In this document: positions 45,821 through 53,407 of the stretch, one piece after another
Layout of the letters: each line of letters begins with the position of its first letter
How positions within the stretch are numbered: the first letter of the stretch is position 1
NCBI GenBank assembly: GCA_965116945.1
Contig: OZ220734.1
Coordinates: 2,480,001 to 2,544,000, forward strand
Reading direction: 5' to 3'
DNA: 64,000 nucleotides
Source: Plut-88900 sp965116945
GTDB lineage: Bacteria > Chloroflexota > Dehalococcoidia > Plut-88900
Made by a program: the position numbers and the translations under genes
The notes under the pieces: generated by a model
Databases searched by the model: none
What the model saw: the letters and a program-made list of their open reading frames with translations, nothing else
Told to the model about the DNA's origin: nothing

Positions 45821-46030
45821 CTAGCCCGCGCTAGGCCTGTCAAATTCACCTGCGGCTACCGGCCGAGACTCCACCCAGGCCACAATGTCGCTTGTCTTCC
45901 ACCTGACGGCGGAGGGACCGATCCTTACGGGCCTGGGAAACTCGCCTTCTTGCATCCTCTTGTAGATGGCAGAGCGGCTCATGCCTGTGATCTCTTCAAC
46001 CTGTCGGCGCCTTAGCAGTCTGTCTTGCAT
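45821..46030 (-). CDS. AlpA-family / excisionase-like DNA-binding protein
   Basis: A 69-residue protein from ATG 46030 (MQDRLLRRRQVEEITGMSRS), with GAGGT 8 bases before; an in-frame extension to 46141 is unlikely. It has the MerR/AlpA winged-helix form: RRRQVEEITGMSRSAIYKRM helix-turn-helix then FPRPVRIGPSAVRWKTSDI. AlpA proteins of P4-like elements activate integrase expression or act as excisionase. The gene meets the integrase tail to tail with no spacer. Confidence 0.85.
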   Translation of the reverse strand: MQDRLLRRRQVEEITGMSRSAIYKRMQEGEFPRPVRIGPSAVRWKTSDIVAWVESRPVAAGEFDRPSAG

Positions 46031-46234
46031 ATCTTTACCTCTTACCGTTGTCTGATTCTGTGTGATGGGGGACCAGGCTACAGCCTCGCCATATTCGACG
46101 AAACTGACGATACCGCCACTGGAGAGAGAGCACCGGTACAACCCGGGCTACTTCGTGACTGGGCATTGCGGACACGCTTCTTTGGGAATGAGAGTCGATA
46201 CCAGGCAGTATCCGATTACACACCTCTCACAAGG

Positions 46235-47194
46235 CTAGACAATCTGGTGAGCATGGGGGATGTGTTCAAAGGATACTCTGGTCAGCTGAGGTGCAATGAC
46301 CTTGCGGTCCCTGTAGGGCACTGCCACCAGGGAAATCTTGGCCAGCCGCCCGTGCCAGTGCACCAGCCTTCCGGCTACCGTGATGTCGTCGGCATTCCAA
46401 AGGTCGTAGCCCGTGACCCGCTCGACGTATGCTGGCCTATCAGTCAGTAGGATTCTCTCCGCTATTGAACATTGTGCCGGAGGAGAACCTCTTCGAGGGA
46501 CCAGGCCACGAAGTGTCGACAGCGGGCTCTTGACAGTCCTCAACCTGAATCCTGGCGTTCGGGCCACCACGGTGGTTGTGAATTCTTCCGGCGAAGGACG
46601 TGCAGCCCAACGGGAAGGATCATTTGCGCCCCGGCGTTCGTACAGTACTGCCAGCAGCGGTTGATGCTGCATTACCTCGGCCAACCGGATGGTCAATGAA
46701 GAGTAAGCGCGGCCATATGTTCGCTGTAGGGCAATCACGTCGAGACCGGTGGTCTCGGCAAAGAGGGCGAAGAAGCCTGGCTGCATTAGGGCTGCGGCGG
46801 CGAACCGGTCGGCCTGGCGGCATAGAGTAGAGCCTCGGGGACGTTCAATGTCAGGATGAAGATCGGTAAGCCGCTCCCGGATTATCTCGTATGTCTCATG
46901 GAACACCGTGTGTTCCTGGGTGCCCTCGGTTTCGGCGGCATCGTACCTGATGACGTAGGTCCCGTTGCTGCTGCCCATGTGCATTCCCCTGAGGCCCTTG
47001 TCCAGATCGGGGTCAGCCACCGTCTCTATTCCCGCACTTCCCAGTACCCGCACCATTTCACCCATTCGGGGAAACGACGAGAACCCGAAGTGCCCGACGA
47101 ACCTCCGGGCCAACTCGCCCGGTGCAAGTTTCTCGGGGCGGGTCCGGCTGCCGGCGAGGTTATGGCAAAAGTGGTCAAGCATGGCGCTGTTCAT
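46235..47194 (-). CDS. ImmA/IrrE-family metallo-endopeptidase
   Basis: A 319-residue protein. HTVFHETYEIIRERL is the zinc site, here HETYE (99-103) instead of HExxH, and CRQADRFAAAALMQPGFF is the family's second conserved helix. In ICEBs1-like elements ImmA cleaves the XRE repressor when DNA damage or a quorum signal occurs, releasing excision. Its ATG overlaps the stop of the upstream XRE gene as ATGA, so translation is coupled. The roughly 150-residue C-terminal extension is not part of the basic protease and may sense the signal. Confidence 0.85.
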   Translation of the reverse strand: MNSAMLDHFCHNLAGSRTRPEKLAPGELARRFVGHFGFSSFPRMGEMVRVLGSAGIETVADPDLDKGLRGMHMGSSNGTYVIRYDAAETEGTQEHTVFHETYEIIRERLTDLHPDIERPRGSTLCRQADRFAAAALMQPGFFALFAETTGLDVIALQRTYGRAYSSLTIRLAEVMQHQPLLAVLYERRGANDPSRWAARPSPEEFTTTVVARTPGFRLRTVKSPLSTLRGLVPRRGSPPAQCSIAERILLTDRPAYVERVTGYDLWNADDITVAGRLVHWHGRLAKISLVAVPYRDRKVIAPQLTRVSFEHIPHAHQIV

Positions 47195-47598
47195 TGAAGC
47201 AATCTCTTTCCCGTGAAACGTTCGTACATTTCGACTATGAATCTCTTGGTCTCCAAGGAGAGCGGTCCTCTGGGCCTCGTGCCAACCCTGAAGAAGGGGT
47301 CGGAAAGCACATACTGGTAACCTCTCTCCACCTCCGTGGCTACGTCGATCTCAGGCTCCTCTCCTTCTATGTCGAGGTGACCGGCCTTCCTGAGCAATTC
47401 CTGTAGCCTCACCCCGTACAGGGCGGCCAATCTGCTCAGTACCTTGGGACCGGGACGGCGGTCGCCTTTTTCTACTTGGGACAGGTATGCGTTGGAGATG
47501 CCCGTTAGGCGTTGAATGCCTCGAAGGCTTCTATTCCCCCTAAGCCTCCTCAGCATCTCGCCGACGTCCTCATCGTCGCGTTCGACTTCTTCGTTCAT
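47191..47598 (-). CDS. XRE-family repressor
   Basis: A 135-residue regulator. Residues 14-70 form a Cro/C1-type helix-turn-helix (MLRRLRGNRSLRGIQRLTG, ISNAYLSQVEKGDRRPGPKV, LSRLAALYGV); the rest may be the oligomerisation region and protease target. ATG 47598 has GGAGGG five bases upstream. It precedes the ImmA gene by a 4-base overlap and is divergent from three small HTH genes, as expected for the master repressor of a mobile element. Confidence 0.92.
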   Translation of the reverse strand: MNEEVERDDEDVGEMLRRLRGNRSLRGIQRLTGISNAYLSQVEKGDRRPGPKVLSRLAALYGVRLQELLRKAGHLDIEGEEPEIDVATEVERGYQYVLSDPFFRVGTRPRGPLSLETKRFIVEMYERFTGKRLLQ

Positions 47599-47635
47599 GG
47601 AGACCCTCCATCCGGTTTCTACGATTCATGTCTGA

Positions 47636-47765
47636 ATGTGATTGTAACGCTAACTTGCTATCTATTGTAACCCTCATGCAAGCATATAGGGCAAAGTACT
47701 TGCTATCTAGCTTCGCCAGTATTGCATAAGAGCAAGCATAGTTGTTAGACTAGAGCATATAGCGA
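47636..47765. promoter_or_regulatory. Divergent control region with repeated operator-like motifs
   Basis: Within the AT-rich gap between the XRE gene and the HTH genes several motifs recur: TTGCTATCTA at 47655-47664 and 47700-47709; ATTGTAACSCT near 47640 and 47663; and (A)GCAAGCATA or AGCATATAG near 47679, 47732 and 47755. Such spaced repeats fit binding sites for the XRE repressor. Between 47766 and 48033 there is only an open frame without support (47766-47981). Confidence 0.5.
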
Positions 47766-48033
47766 ATGTGTTCTAGTTTTCAATCATACATCTGTCTGCC
47801 GCGACATGCCAACCTCCAGCAATACAAATGCCTGGAAGGTGAAATCAAGGAGAGTAAATTCAAGGGTACAGCTACGAGACAGGAGGAAATGCAATTGCGA
47901 GGAAAACAAATCCTACCCTGCGTGAAACAGTGTGCCCCGGCTCGTCACACATCGATCGGCATCCTTGGGGAGCGACATTAGGCGCCGGTGTGGCGCCAGG
48001 AAGTTTGGACTGCGTTTGGAAGGAGGAGTTCAC

Positions 48034-48273
48034 ATGAACGGACGACGCCCTGCCGCAAAGGTAAGGCTAAATCAGCGTTGCGTCTGGGATCGCATTGATC
48101 AACTAAACATGAGCCAGAACGCTCTGGCTCGCAGGCTTGGCATCACTTCCGGATATCTCTCCCAGTTGATGACAGGATCGCGTTGCCCTTCTGCCGAGAT
48201 GCGCAAGCATCTTCAGGAGGTCCTTGGCATCACCAGTTTCGATGATCTGTTCATTCTGGAGCTCGTTGAGTGA
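48034..48273 (+). CDS. Small XRE-type HTH protein
   Basis: A 79-residue protein from ATG 48034 with GGAGGAG just upstream; the longer frame to 47932 is not supported. The HTH is clear: RIDQLNMSQNALARRLG, ITSGYLSQLMTGSRCPS, AEMRKHLQEVLGI. Likely Cro-like control protein. Its TGA overlaps the next gene's GTG by four bases, so three small HTH genes form one unit. Confidence 0.85.
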   Translation: MNGRRPAAKVRLNQRCVWDRIDQLNMSQNALARRLGITSGYLSQLMTGSRCPSAEMRKHLQEVLGITSFDDLFILELVE

Positions 48274-48641
48274 GTCGCAAATCCCAACAACCTTCAGAGA
48301 CCCTGCACTGCCTACCATTCCTGCCGGATGACTTCGTGGATCGTCTGGAATACCTCAAGAGCATCAGCCGCCTTACCTGGGACGGTATGGCCTACTGCAT
48401 AGGGATAGATCCTAGACAGCTCCGGCGGTGGCGTAACGGCGCCAAGCCTTGTGGAGATGCATTGTTCGGACTGTTTACCCTGGCGGCCAGGTTCCCGGGA
48501 GGTGTCCACGTCTTACTAGGGACGGACATCCCCTTGCCTGAACAGCGGGTACAGGATGCCTTGATTGAGGGAGCCGACTTTCGAGGGGCTTTCATGCCAA
48601 ACGGTGCAACAGGAACCTGCAGGCAAGGCTCGAAGGGCTAG
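48270..48641 (+). CDS. HTH-domain protein (small paralogue 1)
   Basis: A 123-residue protein starting at GTG 48270 in a GTGA overlap with the previous stop. Residues 18-85 hold a helix-turn-helix: FVDRLEYLKSISRLTWDGMA, YCIGIDPRQLRRWRNGAKPC. The segment aligns with the following gene over about 80 residues, so these are tandem paralogues. The family resembles small regulators of mobile elements in environmental bacteria; targets unknown. Confidence 0.75.
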   Translation: MSRKSQQPSETLHCLPFLPDDFVDRLEYLKSISRLTWDGMAYCIGIDPRQLRRWRNGAKPCGDALFGLFTLAARFPGGVHVLLGTDIPLPEQRVQDALIEGADFRGAFMPNGATGTCRQGSKG

Positions 48642-48651
48642 TATATTGGGT

Positions 48652-48942
48652 GTGCAGCGGAAGGTTCACCGACCTGTCAAGTTCGCCTTTCCTGCGGATT
48701 TCCCAGAAAGGCTCTTGCAGTTCAAGGAGATCAGTGGGTTGTCTTGGCGGACGCTGGCAAAACTACTTGGTATCAGTACGTATCGACTGAGGGAGTGGAG
48801 ATTTCGGGGTGTAGAGCCCGCTTCTTCACATCTCTTCCTGCTCTTGACTTTGGCCGAAAGTATGGGACTCAGGGATGGTATCTTAATGTGTCCCGAGCGA
48901 GATTTACCTGATGACCAATTGGACAAGGCAGCACTGTCTTGA
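48652..48942 (+). CDS. HTH-domain protein (small paralogue 2)
   Basis: About 96 residues from GTG 48652 (VQRKVHRPVKFAFPADF read as Met start), 10 bases after the previous stop; an in-frame ATG at 48565 lies inside the preceding gene. FPERLLQFKEISGLSWRTLA and KLLGISTYRLREWRFRGVEP match the preceding paralogue's HTH. Following it, 48943-49262 holds no supported gene. Confidence 0.7.
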   Translation: MQRKVHRPVKFAFPADFPERLLQFKEISGLSWRTLAKLLGISTYRLREWRFRGVEPASSHLFLLLTLAESMGLRDGILMCPERDLPDDQLDKAALS

Positions 48943-49262
48943 TAAGTCGCTGGTCGACGTCAATCAGAGGTGCTGTGTACTACTCAACATGATGACAGCC
49001 ACATGTCCAGAAACAAAATCTCGAGCGCAGTTCCAGAAAATCACTATTTATTGGTATAAATGGACAGGCCTAAAGACCGCAATAGCCCTCGTGCGTTGGG
49101 GACCATTTGCATGAGCCATCCCTCTTATCTCTGGTTATGCCGCAAATGCTCTTGCCCGATGCGCACTAACTAAGGAGACACTCTGAGGGCTGGATTTCCG
49201 GAGATGCAAAATCTTCGAGGAGTTGTTGTTCGATCATCTGTCAGGCGCTCAGTAAGTACGGC

Positions 49263-49616
49263 ATGCATCCAGATCAAAGTACCGAACCTCGACCCCATGA
49301 TTCGCCAGAGGAACCTACGGTGGGGACTGCCTATCGGCTGGCAGTTTGCATTTCCTTCGCTATGGCGGTAGCGAATTTTGTCGTCAAGGCTTTGACCTTC
49401 GGTAGCGATTTGGTACTTCAGGCCAACGTAAAGCGGCAGGTTCTCTATGCCGTTACTGCAGCTGGCGAGGAATCCGTTAATTCAGACTTAGATGCTCTTA
49501 AGAAGGAATCTACCCCAATTCTTGAACCGCCCAACATCGCTGTCACCGTGGTTACCCATGCGGACGAGGTGGATGGCGCGCCGGATGCGGGTGCGAGTTC
49601 CGGCAGGGAAGTCTGA
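49263..49616 (+). CDS. Hypothetical protein with one membrane segment
   Basis: A 117-residue protein of unknown role. A hydrophobic stretch (YRLAVCISFAMAVANFVVKAL, about residues 24-44) after a polar, Pro-rich N-terminus suggests a single membrane span, with the remaining 70 residues outside. No family recognised, no strong ribosome site. Moderately supported by length and composition only. Confidence 0.45.
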   Translation: MHPDQSTEPRPHDSPEEPTVGTAYRLAVCISFAMAVANFVVKALTFGSDLVLQANVKRQVLYAVTAAGEESVNSDLDALKKESTPILEPPNIAVTVVTHADEVDGAPDAGASSGREV

Positions 49617-49621
49617 CCATT

Positions 49622-49909
49622 GATTACTTCGTCCCAAGCTCGAAAGGCGAAAATGATAATGTTGTATTATCAGGCACCATCATCACGAGCATTGCCAACG
49701 AGGTAATCGCTCCCATCCACAACGGGATGCCGGTAATCCTGCCTCGGGAGTGGGAGCAACTATGGTTGGACACAGGAATTGAGGAAACGTACTCACTGAC
49801 CAGCCTTCTCACATCCTATGCTGACGACAGCATGGAGGTATATGAGGTCTCCACTATGGTGAGTTATACGCGTAACCTAGGTCCGAAGTTGAAAGCTCAG
49901 ATCATGTGA
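49622..49909 (+). pseudogene. Remnant of SOS-response-associated peptidase (SRAP/HMCES), C-terminal part only
   Basis: In this frame the residues TIITSIANEVIAPIHNGMPV, then ILPREWEQLWLD, then VSTMVSYTRN match the C-terminal third of SRAP proteins, which normally begin MCGR and covalently trap abasic sites in single-stranded DNA. The N-terminal catalytic Cys2 region is absent upstream; the preceding sequence is unrelated. The piece runs to a stop at 49909. It is a truncated gene in a zone of broken genes. Confidence 0.6.
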
Positions 49910-50386
49910 CACAGAATCTGAAGTGGATTCTCCCAACCAAAAGACCGCAATACAGTTTTGGCAAGCACTCCTATGCCGGACTCGATGCTTACGATTTGAG
50001 AAATTGCGGCTCCACGCAGGTAGGCCGTCCATTGATCCTAGTAGTCGACATCGAAGGTGAACTCCAAGCGCAGGGCGGTGGGCCACTTTATGGAAGGCGC
50101 GATACCGAGGCGGTACCAGATGGCGGCCAGCGACTCGTCGCCGAATTCCTATTGTCCTGACCATCGCACAGATATCACAGAGCCCCTTCAATCATGTGTT
50201 CGCAATGACCAAACGAACCATGGTCTCGAACTTTTCCATCACAAATGTTTCGCACAGATAGCACTATGACGCTGTATGGGACTAGCTAGGATCGTCGGCA
50301 AATGTGCCTCTACAACGCTAAAAGTGACCGCGTCCCCGAAGCGTCGTGTATAGAAAAAGGGAGAGTAAGACTTTCCACACCGGGCC

Positions 50387-50566
50387 CTACCTATCTAGGA
50401 GTTTCTTGACAATAAAGTACACGATGGCCAATACACCAATCGCTATCACGAATACGAGAATTGGGAACCACCATTGTTCGATTAGCCATCTCACTGCCGC
50501 GATTATGGCTACAAAGGCCAAGACTGTCGCGAAGATTGTCCAGAACAGTTTTTGGTTTCGGTTCAT
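50387..50566 (-). CDS. Small two-helix membrane protein, 59 residues
   Basis: A short frame on the minus strand starting MNRNQKLFWTIFATVLAFV and ending YFIVKKLLDR. It has two membrane segments, about residues 8-26 and 32-53, joined by a short RWLIEQWW loop, and a basic C-terminus. Codon positions are clean and the protein ends in a normal stop. It follows the frame at 50582-50896 by 15 bases on the same strand. Role unknown; such proteins near repressors or defence genes are sometimes holin-like or effector membrane proteins, but nothing proves this. Confidence 0.55.
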   Translation of the reverse strand: MNRNQKLFWTIFATVLAFVAIIAAVRWLIEQWWFPILVFVIAIGVLAIVYFIVKKLLDR

Positions 50567-50581
50567 CCTCTCTGCCTTACT

Positions 50582-50896
50582 TTAGTCTGGTCGAAGAACC
50601 GTATCAGAACCTCCGCAGTAGCCGGTCCCTTTCAGTTGGAAGAAAAGATCATGAACCAAAGAGCTTACAGCCGGCGGCAACGGCCATGTCAAAATTCTTG
50701 CCCAGCTCATCCCGCCCTGCATGGTCAGCCTCGATGGAGGAGGATTCTTCTTTACTAGGCCCATTCCCGCATCCAGCATTTGGTCGGCTCTCACCACATC
50801 ATCAATATTAAGCCTCAGTTGACCACATATTACGATTATACTCCCAAGCATCGTCCTGAACGGGGCAAAGGTGTTGTCCGTTATGTAACGGTTCAT
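50582..50896 (-). CDS. Hypothetical protein, translationally coupled
   Basis: A 104-residue frame starting at ATG 50896 (MNRYITDNTFAPF), which overlaps the upstream stop as ATGA; this is the main support, since the composition is not typical and no family is recognised. No clear membrane span apart from a short hydrophobic stretch (TMLGSIIVICGQL). Confidence 0.35.
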   Translation of the reverse strand: MNRYITDNTFAPFRTMLGSIIVICGQLRLNIDDVVRADQMLDAGMGLVKKNPPPSRLTMQGGMSWARILTWPLPPAVSSLVHDLFFQLKGTGYCGGSDTVLRPD

Positions 50897-51354
50897 CCAA
50901 ACACCCCACAAATGAAATTGGCTGCAGCGAATGCGAGAGTGACAACACCTACCATAAGAATTACCCAATATCGCTTATGTGCTGTTGCTTTCTCCCAGGT
51001 CTCCTTGGGTAGTAGGTTGGGGACGTACTCAGTGAATGCGTTACAGCGTCTCGGTGTGTTGGCTTCCGTTAGATCAGACCATTGAACGTGTTCGGCGTAG
51101 TACTGCTTACGCCTATTCATCTCTCGTGTGTCAAGACGACTTCGATAGCAAGTCACTCCTAACCCTGGTTCCAATCCAGCGTCGATCGCGGGTTGACTCT
51201 GGTCGTGTAGGACCGTGAGAGACAACTTGTTACGTATGGAGTCGCGGCTGTATGTTCCAATCTCTCGAAACTCGCGTGGATAATTGCTTATGGCGAACAT
51301 CCCACAATCAACACACCGGACCTTGCCGATGTCGCGGAGCTTATCCAACAACAA
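50893..51354 (-). CDS. Hypothetical protein with CxxC and C-terminal membrane helix
   Basis: A 153-residue protein starting at TTG 51354 or the TTG next to it (both weak). A CVDC pair (residues 14-17) suggests a metal or disulfide site. The middle is polar, and the last 25 residues (YWVILMVGVVTLAFAAANF) form a membrane helix, giving a tail-anchored shape. First gene of a three-gene minus-strand unit ending with the two-helix protein at 50387. Function unknown. Confidence 0.55.
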   Translation of the reverse strand: MLLDKLRDIGKVRCVDCGMFAISNYPREFREIGTYSRDSIRNKLSLTVLHDQSQPAIDAGLEPGLGVTCYRSRLDTREMNRRKQYYAEHVQWSDLTEANTPRRCNAFTEYVPNLLPKETWEKATAHKRYWVILMVGVVTLAFAAANFICGVFG

Positions 51355-52663
51355 AAAGACCTTCGCTTGGTAGTCTAGCTGTAAGGCATCGAATGTCGAG
51401 AAACACTATAGACACAGAAGTTAGCTGCGTGACCGAAGGGGGAGTGCGTCAGTCGACCCATGATTATCGAGTGAGCCCATGTGACGCATGGCCTTGTTTT
51501 GTTTCACTCTGTCCATAACCAATACGATAGGTATCCCCATCTTTCCGATGCAGCCAGGTGACCTGTCAACGTACCAGAGCCTAGCGATACTCCTATTGTG
51601 ACTAGTCTAAACTGATGTGCGATTATAACTGCCTGTGTCCGCTAAGGGTTGGTGCTAATCTTGGTGGTACTCTCCCGCATTACAGATATTCTTGAGTTAT
51701 TACGTTTGCAACTTCATCGAGACTTTGGTAGAGCGTTTAGCGGGTGAAGTTCAATAGGCTCAACTCTTCCAGTATTTGGGCCTTCTTCTCGGTGAGTGCA
51801 TTTGTAGGGTTTTTCTTGTAGGTGGGGGTTGACGTGATCACTAACAAATCTCTTAAGTTACAACAGGTGGCCCCCTTCTTAATCCGCGCGGCGTCACACA
51901 GGCTCGGTCAGCCAGGTTCTCCAGTGGATGCATGCAGGATGAGTTTATATCGCGCTGGGTATGTTGTGGAGCAGTGGCTCCGGGTTGAGGACCCTATATT
52001 GCAGGGCGTTGTTCCGGTTACGCGGGTGTTTAACTTGATAGAGACGCTGGAGGAAGATGACACCTCAAAATGACAAGGACTCGATGATGTCTGCGCATTG
52101 TTTGACTTGATAGACCAAAAGCGTTCAAAGGAAAACCCTACTTCAAATAGAACCGATTGAATTGAGAACTCACTGACCAGCTTGTCTCGTAGCTGAGGTC
52201 GGGAAGGCATAGGCTAACCACTACCGCCCAACGTAACTGTGGATGCACCAGCCCAGAGTAGTAACGAATCTTCTCGCCTACAAATTCTTTCTGCCACTCT
52301 TGCCAGTGTTGCCGAATCCATTCGTTAACCCCTGGGTTCGGGGCGTACACCAAATCACTGGGGATGGAAGCGGTCTAGGGCAGCTTGGAGATCTCCAGTC
52401 CATCCTGGAAATCTCCCCGAGATGTAGAGGTGATCTCGCGCTTCGCCCCAATGAATGTGCAACGGAAAACGGGATACCGATGAACGAAGATTACACTTCC
52501 ACACTAGCGTGTCAAATGCAATTGGCTCGTTCATTCCTTTCTCAATGCTCACCGCACTTCTTGCTGGACAAATCTGTTCAGTACCAGAGATTTGCCTTAG
52601 TGTTTGCGTTAATTCACCGCCACATTCTCATTGCCTACTCAACAGAATTTGAAAACATTAATC
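51355..52663. other. Gene-poor stretch with short remnant frames
   Basis: No gene of normal length. Two short frames read like protein but lack starts and partners: 51822-52073 (+, ends RVFNLIETLEEDDTSK) and 52138-52353 (-, NEWIRQHWQEWQKEFVGEK). The second is preceded on the same strand by 52355-52552 in another frame (WGEARDHLYISGRF), so the two may be pieces of one decayed gene. AT content is higher than in the chromosomal part. I see no IS ends or structural RNA. Confidence 0.5.
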
Positions 52664-53407
52664 CTATAAGAGCTCAGTCCCTTGCGGTTTAGCCTGCTTC
52701 AAGGCTATCCACGGGGAGAGACTTGTTTCGTCAATGCTCCTTTGGAACCATTGGAGTAGACTTTGAATCCGCTTCTTCTGCAAGGCTCTCCAATGGCTGG
52801 CGTTGGTGTTGTTGCTAGAGATTTTCTTGGCCCACTCGTCCTGGAAGAGTTCTCCTAGCACAAACTCGATCGCACTCATGGGAGTAACGAACACACTAGG
52901 CAATCTGGGAATGGGTAGGATTTTGGGGAATGGTGGTTTCTTAGAGTCTCCAAGGATCTGCGCATGTACATAGCATCCAGGGCTGTCTTCTGTTCCCAAT
53001 TCCATTCGCCACATTCCTAGGCGTACATTGTTCCCTCCGTAGAGTTCTATCCTGGTCGAAGCTATTCCACAGAACTCCGTCTCTCGTCCGGGAGTTGGTA
53101 TGGGTCCCAGCGGCCGCAGATTCCAGATCCCTGAAATAACTGCATATATATATTGACCACCTTTGCGATCCCCAGCCTCGTAGTCCCTGCTCGGGATTGT
53201 ATTCAAGCTCTGAAGTTCCAGAGTCTGAGCATTTTCTCCAGTAGTATTTGCGATGCTTCTGAGGTCGCCTAAGAATCGCTTTAGCACCCACAAAGTGCTT
53301 TGCTCGAGAAAGCCTCCCGCCACCGCCTCAAGCGTTTTGGTTTCTAGTTCTAATTCCGAAAACCGGAAACGAAATCCTGCCATGCCTGTTCTAAATTCAG
53401 CCGTCAC
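52664..53407 (-). CDS. Unknown protein, last gene of the methyltransferase/kinase operon
   Basis: A 247-residue soluble protein of no family I know. It has a mixed alpha/beta character with a central strand-rich part (RLGMWRMELGTEDSPGCYVH, about 130-150) and a helical C-terminus from VTPMSAIEFVLGELFQDEW. No nuclease, phosphatase or membrane motif is obvious. Its start overlaps the receiver-protein stop as ATGA, so it is made with that protein and is a candidate output or effector subunit. Confidence 0.8.
   Translation of the reverse strand: MTAEFRTGMAGFRFRFSELELETKTLEAVAGGFLEQSTLWVLKRFLGDLRSIANTTGENAQTLELQSLNTIPSRDYEAGDRKGGQYIYAVISGIWNLRPLGPIPTPGRETEFCGIASTRIELYGGNNVRLGMWRMELGTEDSPGCYVHAQILGDSKKPPFPKILPIPRLPSVFVTPMSAIEFVLGELFQDEWAKKISSNNTNASHWRALQKKRIQSLLQWFQRSIDETSLSPWIALKQAKPQGTELL

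Noticed and set aside
47766..47981. 71-codon open frame between the XRE gene and the HTH genes
   Set aside because: No ribosome site, unusual composition, and it lies in a region that looks regulatory.
50040..50156. Minus-strand frame reading EFGDESLAAIWYRLGIAPSI
   Set aside because: It looks protein-like but is only about 36 residues, bounded by stops, with no start or recognisable family; at most a gene remnant.
52243..52692. 149-codon plus-strand frame
   Set aside because: It lies opposite better minus-strand fragments and has no start signal or recognisable content.
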